The translations under genes and the position numbers were made by a program. A stretch of 64,000 nt of DNA, from the NCBI GenBank assembly GCA_015179125.1, contig WHVA01000009.1, positions 1 through 64,000 of the forward strand, written 5' to 3'. The notes under the pieces were generated by a model. The model did no database searches and was not told where the DNA came from. It saw only the letters and a program-made list of their open reading frames with translations. Of the stretch, positions 57,781 through 64,000 are shown in pieces. The DNA is from Gautieria morchelliformis (lineage: Eukaryota; Basidiomycota; Agaricomycetes; Gomphales; Gomphaceae). How positions within the stretch are numbered: position 1 is the stretch's first letter; the number at the start of each line of letters is the position of its first letter.

Positions 57781-60700
57781 GCAGTCAAAGTGCTCTCACC
57801 AGGGTCTCTCACTGCTACTCGTCTCGGTCAAGTCCTCCGTCCACCAGTCCCTCGACATGGTGAAAACCCTAGAGCAAAACTGGGGCAATCTCAAAACGAC
57901 CTACGGGACAAGGACCGGTCTAAACTTATGGGTTGATTACCAGAAGTACACTACCATGACCTTTTCACATGACACCCAGCTCACTCAGCAAATTGACAAA
58001 ATGTCTGAGTTAAAAAACTGCATCGTTGCCGCCGGCTTAGCCATCAGCGATCCCCTACACACTCTCAACGTTCTCCAAGCCCTACCTGCATCGTACGAGA
58101 TCGTGCAGCAAACGATCCTTGCTACCATCACCGACTTCTCCAAGATCGACTGGGTGAGCACTCGAAGCCATATCCTGTCCGAAGAGCTCCGACAGGGCTC
58201 ACAACTGAATGTAAACACCATTTGCACGAAGTCGAAGTCCAGCAAGGACAAGTGCAACTACTGTGGGGGGACCAGGCATTGGGAAAAGGACTGCCGGCAC
58301 AAGGTGCGCGGCTTGTCTCAAGAAGAGGCGCAGTCTGAGAGGAAAAGGGGGACAGGCGACAGGAAGGGGAAGGGGAAGGGTAAAGAGAAAAGTGATGCGA
58401 AGGAAGCAACACCTTCCGTGAGCGCTGCCATCACGGGCGACTCTACAAACCTGCCCAATAGCACTAAGGATGTAACATCCGGCACCGCAATTGACTCGAT
58501 CTGCTTCTATATCTTGAGATCAAAAGTGGATTATCGACTCAGGATGCACTAACCACATAACACACGACATCACTGACTACTCCACATATCAATTGCTCAA
58601 AACACCTCGTACTGTATTCCTAGCCGACAAAAAGAAAGCCATATCTTACATCAGTAGCGGTATAGTTGCAACGAAAACATGGGTAAATGGAAGAGAGAAG
58701 AAAATCGAACTCCAAAACGTGCTCCACTAACCAGACATTTGAGGCTGCTTCATTTCAATACTCAGAATTGGAGAAAAAAGCATCTCCATCACTTTTGAAG
58801 GCTCTAAAGTGATATTCAGCAAAGACAGAATGGAATACGCAGAAGGACAGCTCGCTGGACAACACTATTGGCTTGCACTAAGCTCCACATCACCTTCCGT
58901 CCACTCGGCACAAACGAGCATCCCCATTGACACCCTTCATGCTCGCATCGGCCATCTATCATGGTCATCCCTCAAACGGATAAATGACCAAATAGATCTG
59001 ACGTTGCGACGCGCACTATCCACGTGTGAAGGATGCTTGCTAGGGAAATCGGTACAACGGAAGTTCAAATCATCCACTCACCGACGCACTCAACCCTTCG
59101 ACCTCATTCACACGGATCTTGCAGGCCCAATGCGCACGCGATCCATCCAAGGTTACAGCTACCACTACGTACTTGTGGATGACTACACACGATACAAGTG
59201 GATTTTCTTCTTGCAAGCAAAGAGCGACACTTTCGATTGCTTCAAGAAATACGACGCACTCGTCTCCACACACTACAAAGGTACGCTACGAGCCATATGC
59301 TCGGATTGTGGGGGGGAATTCCTATTGACAGAGATCAACAAATACATCGAGGAGCAGGGAATAAAACACGAGCTCACCGCGCCACACACACCGCAACAAA
59401 ATGGCATTGCTGAAAGGGCGAACCACACGATTGCGGAAGCAGCACATGCCATGCTCCAGAGTGCAGGGATGTCTCATGGTTTCTGGGAAAGCGCTGTAGC
59501 TACAGCCACACACGTGCCAAACCGTGCTCCATCACGTGCAACCGACTACGTCTCCCCACACGAACGTCTCCATGGACACCCACCCGACCTGAGCTACCTC
59601 AGGGCATTTGGATGCTTAGCCTACGTGCACACAACAACCCAGAGAACAAAATTCTATCCGACATCGAAAAAGTTCGCCTTCATTGGATATGACGGTTCCA
59701 CAAAGGGGTATAAGCTATGGGAACCATCCTCACACAAAGTAATAATATCCACCGACATCGTTTTTGAGGAAAACACATACCCTCTTCGCACCCCGACAGC
59801 CAAAATCGAACAACCGAGCGCTATCCCCTCACAACAGCTGCAGCCGCCACCTGAGCTAGTTGACCTATCCCTACCAGAAAGCGATGACGAGGACGTAAGA
59901 ACCAATCCAACGCAACCACCACCACCTGGTCCACCTCCACCATGCCCACAACCTCCCCAACCCCCTCCACGCAGATCGGTGTGAATCATCGGCCAGTCCC
60001 TATGCCCCGACCCGATGAATGCCAGCCTAGACAGGGCAAACCGATGGGTCCCTGCCGTATGGACAAACACCATCTCAGCGTTCCTGGCAGCAACCGACAT
60101 CACGCCGACAGGGGACCCGACGTCGTACAAACTCGCGATGTCCTCCCCAGAAGCTGAGATATGGCTGCATGCCATGAAGGAGGAAATAAGGTGCCTGATA
60201 GAAAATGGAACCTGGGAGCTAGCAGACCTACCGGAGGGCAGGCACACGGTCAAATGCAAGTGGGTTTACCTGACAAAACGCGACACACAGGGAAACGTCA
60301 CCCGATATCGAGCACACCTTGTCACCAAAGGGTTCCTACAGACCACCAGTATCGATTATGAAGAAACCTTCGCACCAGTCGCAAGACTGGACTCATTGAG
60401 ACTGCTGCTATCGCTCGCAGCGAGATTTGACCTGGAAGTACACCAGATCAACATCAAATCAGCCTACCTCAACAGAAACCTTGACGAAGAGCTTTACATG
60501 GAACAGCCGGAAGGCTTCACAGCTCAAGGAAAGGAAGGAAAAGTGTGCAAATTAACGAAAGCTATCTACGGCCTGAAACAGGCAGGATGACAATGGCACG
60601 CGTATCTACAAGACATGCTCAACACACTAGGATTCCAAAAGAACCTCGCCAGTGACGTGTCAATATTCATCAAGTGCGGCGATGAGGGGGAACACCCCAC

Positions 60701-61682
60701 AATCGTGCTCGTATATGTAGATGACATCGCCATAATCGGCATCCTCGCCGCAGTCAGCGACCTCAAAGCGAAGATTGGTACACACTACAAAATCACTGAT
60801 CTGAGGGAGATAAACCATTTCCTAAGCATCCACATCACACGCAATCACTCAAAAAGGATGATAACGATAGACCAGTCCCAGTATATTGACTGCATGCTGA
60901 CTCGCTACGAAATGATGCAATGTAGACCAGCGCACATGCCTTTTCCACCAGGCACAAAGCTCACACAGAACATGGAAAAATTTTCCGACTCCTCCATCAT
61001 TTCCCAATACCAACAAATCATTGGTTCGCTCATGTACGCCATGCTCGGCTCCAGACCAGACATATGCTTCACAGTAAACTGACTCTCACAATTCGGTTCA
61101 AACCCCATGGCAGAACACCTCACCGCGCAGCATGTTCTATGCTACTTATCCACAACACAGAGCTACAGTGTGACATACGGAAGAAACGATTCCACCGAAA
61201 TCGTTAGCTACTCTGACTCAGGCTGGGCTTCGAACGCTGAAGGTTGCTGGTCAACGAGTGGGTACATCTTCATCCTGTCAGGAGGCTCCATCGCATGGGC
61301 CACACAGAAGCAATGGACAGTCGCCCTGTCCTCAACAGAAGCCGAATACATGGCCCTGACAGAATGCACGAAGCAGGCACAATGGACCATATCATTACTC
61401 CAGCAACTCGACTTCGAAATTGAATTACCCCTCGACATCTTCTCAGACTCACTAGGTGCTCACACCATTGCCATGAACACCATATTTCACAAGCGAACAA
61501 AGCACATAGATGTCAAGTACCACTACATCCGTGACTGCATCAAGAAGGGAATTGTGGAGAGATCTGCTGTATCGACGAAGGAGAACGTGGCTGACATCCT
61601 GACGAAATCCCTACCCCGCGAACAACATCAGAAACTATCCTCAAAACTGGGGATTAGCAATTGTCCAATAGCAGGGGTGTAA
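57781..61682 (+). pseudogene. Ty1/copia retrotransposon C: gag end, protease, integrase, RT, RNase H
   Basis: It starts inside gag (WGNLKTTYGTRTGLNLWVDY, UBN2-type) with zinc knuckle CNYCGGTRHWEKDC (about 58255). After a frame change the protease reads WIIDSGCTNHITHD with an intact DSG (58527). Integrase follows: LHARIGHLSWSSLK, C-x2-C in CEGC, HTDLAGPMRTRS, CSDCGGEF and HTPQQNGIAERANHTIAEAA. RT has KWVYLTKRDTQGN, INIKSAYLNRNLDEELYMEQ and the active site YVDD (60716). RNase H ends VKYHYIRDCIKKG and ADILTKSLP. In-frame stops are TGA at 58515, 58740, 59982, 60588 and 61080, and TAA at 58728. Its 5' end is missing, and its 3' end is cut by the gypsy LTR, whose first bases supply its stop codon. 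Confidence 0.94.
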
Positions 61683-62145
61683 GGGCAACCCTGGCTAGTC
61701 GTGGAGATCACACTACCACACAACTGACAAGGGGAAATCCAAAGTATGTATAAATGAACAGAGCATACAAGAGAGGGGGTTCTCACCTGACAAGGGGAAA
61801 TCCAAAGAGAAAAGTCTAAGGACCCCCAATGTCAGCGAGCCTGTATTATACTACGCTGCGCAGCCAGGGACAACGCTTGGCACCCGCCATCAACCCTGCA
61901 TCCCCCTGACCCTTGATCGACCCTTGATGCCACCTATTATGCGAGTCGCTTGATTTCCGACACTGTTCCGGGGCGGAAGTCGGAAATTGGAGTGGAACTG
62001 GAAAGGCGAACGGAACTGGTGGAAGTTCTCCCAGAAGCGGAATTGTTCCCGAAAGCGGATGCGGAGATGGAATCGGAACCGGAAGCGGAGTCGGAACTGG
62101 GTGTGGTGTCGGAACTGGAAATGGAAAACAGGGTGTCCCCTGACA
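61678..62145 (-). repeat. 3' LTR of the minus-strand gypsy element
   Basis: Read on the minus strand, a purine tract (AGAGGGGGGTGATG) precedes TGTCAGGGGACACC at 62145, and the LTR ends GGTTGCCCTTACA at 61678, 468 bp in all. The U3 part is a dense run of TTCCG pentamers every 6-12 bases. The ends and the downstream TTTGGATTTCCCCTTGTCAG-type doublet match the solo LTR at 56489-57035, and the whole LTR matches the decayed copy at 8152-8598. Confidence 0.88.
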
Positions 62146-64000
62146 TCACCCCCCCTCTAGCGTGCTGCGTCCTCGAAGCACGGGACACAAGGGATTGAAA
62201 TGCCAGCGAGCGGATTCGGCGAGGGGCATCTGGATGTGTCCTGTAGAACTCCCGGAGTTTGTCAGGAGCGGAAACATCTTGCTCCGGGACCCACGAATTC
62301 TCCTCGTACCCATACCCTTCCCATTTCACGAGGAATTGGAGTCGTCCTCGCACAAACCGGCTGTCCAGGATCCGTTCTACCACGTAGTGCTCTTCCCCAT
62401 CTACAATTTCTGGCGGAGGTGGCGGATGAGCCTTCCGACGTGGAATTGGGTCCTCAAGCATAGGGAGTAACTTCACCACGTTGAAGACGGGGTGGAGGCG
62501 GGACATGGACATCGGAAGTCGGAGGCGGTATGCATTCCGTCCAACCCTCCGCGTCACTGTGAAGGGCCCAAGGTAGCGGTGGGCAAGCTTCTGCGAAGGG
62601 CGTGTGGTGTGGATGTCACTTGCATCTAGGTACACCTTGTCTCCAACTTGGTACTCTGGGGCAGGAACCCGGCGTCGGTTGTAGTACCTTGCCATGTCAT
62701 CCTTGGCCTTCGCGAGGGCCGACTTGGCTTCCGAAAGGGTGGAGTCCATGCGGTCTCGGAACTCATTGACCGTCTCGAGTCGGGAGTCAGCCTGGCGTGG
62801 TTTGAAGCCCATCCGCGGGTGTCGTCCGGAGTCAAGCATGAAGGGAGTCTGTTGCGTGGCGGAATGGACATGGTTGTTGTTGGAATTCCGCCAGCGGAAG
62901 TAACTCATCCCAGTCATCCTGCCTCTCATTGACAAAGAGGCGGAGATATTGCTCCAACTCCTGATTGACCCGTTCCGTCTGTCCGTCACCCTGCGGATGG
63001 TACGCTGTGGTGGTAGCCAGCTTTATGCCGAGCAGGCGGTAGAGCTCCCGAGTCAGTTCCGCGACAAACTGCGGACCTCGGTCGGAAACGACTTGCTTCG
63101 GGAGCCCATGCAACTTCCAGACATGTGCAAGGAACAGGCGGGCCGCTCCGAGGGCTGTGATCGTCGTGTGCGTCGGAATGAAGTGGGACACCTTGCTCAC
63201 CGAATCCACGACGTTCATGATCGCGTCGTAGCCATGAGACTCTGGGAGTTCAACGATGAAGTCGACACTGATGGTGTCCCAGCGGGATTCGGGAATCGGG
63301 AGCGGAACAAGTTCTCCGACGGGCGGACGTCGTTGCGCTTTGGTTCGGAGACAAAGGTCACACGTCTTCACGTACTGTCCGATGTAGCGGGACATCTGAG
63401 GCCACCAGTAATTCCGAGCCACTAACTCCAGCGTCTTCCACCTGCCAGCATGCCCAGCGACCCGTGTGTCATGGTGCTGGGACACGATGCGACGGCGGAG
63501 GTCCGCCCCACCCGGAACATAGACCTTGCCTCTGAAGTGGAGCAGTCCATCACGTTCCGACCATTCCGCTGCCCGTACAGACCGTGAGTGCCCCTTCCGG
63601 AGTTCCTCCACTGCCTTCACCACCGACTCCTCCTTCTCTCCATTCCGGTACTGCCTCCGGATATCCCGGAGCATTTCCGCTTCCGCCCCAACTGCAGTTA
63701 CTCCTTCTAGGGCACGGATTGCAAAGAGACTTGGGCGGAGCAGTGTCATATCCGCGTTGTCTCCACTTCCGCTTCCGTGATCCGCGCGGCGGGATAGGGC
63801 ATCGGGCTTGCCCATGGTGCGGCCGGGGCGGTGGTGGAGCATGAAGTCAAACCGGGACAGGTGTAGGGACCACCGTGCTTGTCGTCGGTTCAGCTTCTTA
63901 GCCGTGCGGAAATACTCGAGGTTCTTGTGGTCTGTCCAGATCTCAAAAGGGCATAGAGCACCCTCGAGGAAGTGTCGCCACTCCTCCAGCGCTCGGATGA
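61937..64000 (-). pseudogene. Ty3/gypsy chromovirus pol: RNase H end, integrase, chromodomain (continues beyond window)
   Basis: From 64000 downwards: the RNase H end (CPFEIWTDHKNLEYFRTAKK, about 63945, then ARWSLHLSRFDFMLHHRPGR), integrase zinc-binding part HHDTRVAGHAGRWKTLELVA then CDLC, catalytic Asp in SVDFIVELP, Asp in SDRGPQF, Glu in YHPQGDGQTERVNQELEQYL. Near 62890 a small deletion shifts the frame (EFQQQ instead of EFAYNN). It continues HSATQQTPFMLDSGRHPRMG, KLAHRYLGPFTV, and a chromodomain VERILDSRFVRGRLQFLVKW then YEENSWVPEQDV. The chromodomain frame then runs through the purine tract into the LTR, stopping at 61937. RT and 5' parts are outside the window. Confidence 0.94.

Noticed and set aside
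59654..60259. 201-codon minus-strand frame
   Set aside because: Antisense to copia C integrase/RT; a shadow frame.
61678..61892. Reading this as the 3' LTR of copia C because it follows a purine tract and starts TGTAAGGG
   Set aside because: The same sequence extends to 62145 as one unit ending TGTCA after a gypsy purine tract and matches a full-length copy at 8152-8598, so it is the gypsy LTR in minus orientation.

Overview
This is a eukaryotic window that reads as a filamentous basidiomycete chromosome. Genes are cut by many introns of about 45-65 bp with GT..AG ends. The gene set is fungal: DyP-type peroxidase, Zn(II)2Cys6 regulator, GH71 glucanase, Spa2 polarisome scaffold, Pex1, fungal NACHT/ankyrin fragments. 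Retroelements fill both ends. My best guess is an agaricomycete close to Rhizoctonia/Ceratobasidium; that is inference from protein flavour, not a database result. LAYOUT. (1) 1-11.2 kb is a graveyard of mobile and repetitive DNA: a decayed Ty1/copia element (A) with a likely 3' LTR, two tandem LINE tail fragments, a broken PIF1-type helicase abutting a NACHT fragment, two inverted LTR-like arms about 3.4 kb apart, a C2H2 finger remnant, decayed Ty3/gypsy pieces, and two opposed ankyrin-repeat remnants. (2) 12.2-51.3 kb is a gene-rich core. In order: HUB1 (-), GEP4 (+), DyP peroxidase (+), C2H2 protein A (-), a large disordered protein (-), Zn2Cys6 factor (-), dynactin p25 (+), GT61-like glycosyltransferase (-), C2H2 protein B (-), a monoacylglycerol-lipase-like hydrolase (-), a GH71 glucanase pseudogene (+), very-long-chain 3-oxoacyl-CoA reductase (-), mitochondrial methionyl-tRNA synthetase (-), SPA2 (+) and PEX1 (-). 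Most are unrelated housekeeping functions; HUB1/GEP4 and the Zn2Cys6 gene/p25 pair share short divergent promoters. (3) 51.8-64 kb is nested transposon DNA: an internally deleted hAT element with an exact 8-bp target duplication, gypsy chromovirus fragments, copia B carrying a solo LTR with a 5-bp target duplication, copia C, and the 3' half of a chromodomain gypsy element on the minus strand running off the window. The strongest cross-cutting signal is that 11 of the 12 in-frame stop codons I located in the three copia elements are TGA, mostly where the family has arginine (CGA), and the twelfth is TAA where CAA fits. This is the footprint expected of C-to-T decay, probably methylated-CpG deamination. 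I found no convincing new multi-gene system; the most unusual items are the mutation pattern, LTRs whose U3 regions are built from family-specific short repeats, an 81-nt near-perfect hairpin, a 12-nt micro-exon, a candidate 21-nt intron, and an altered Walker A motif in Pex1 D1.
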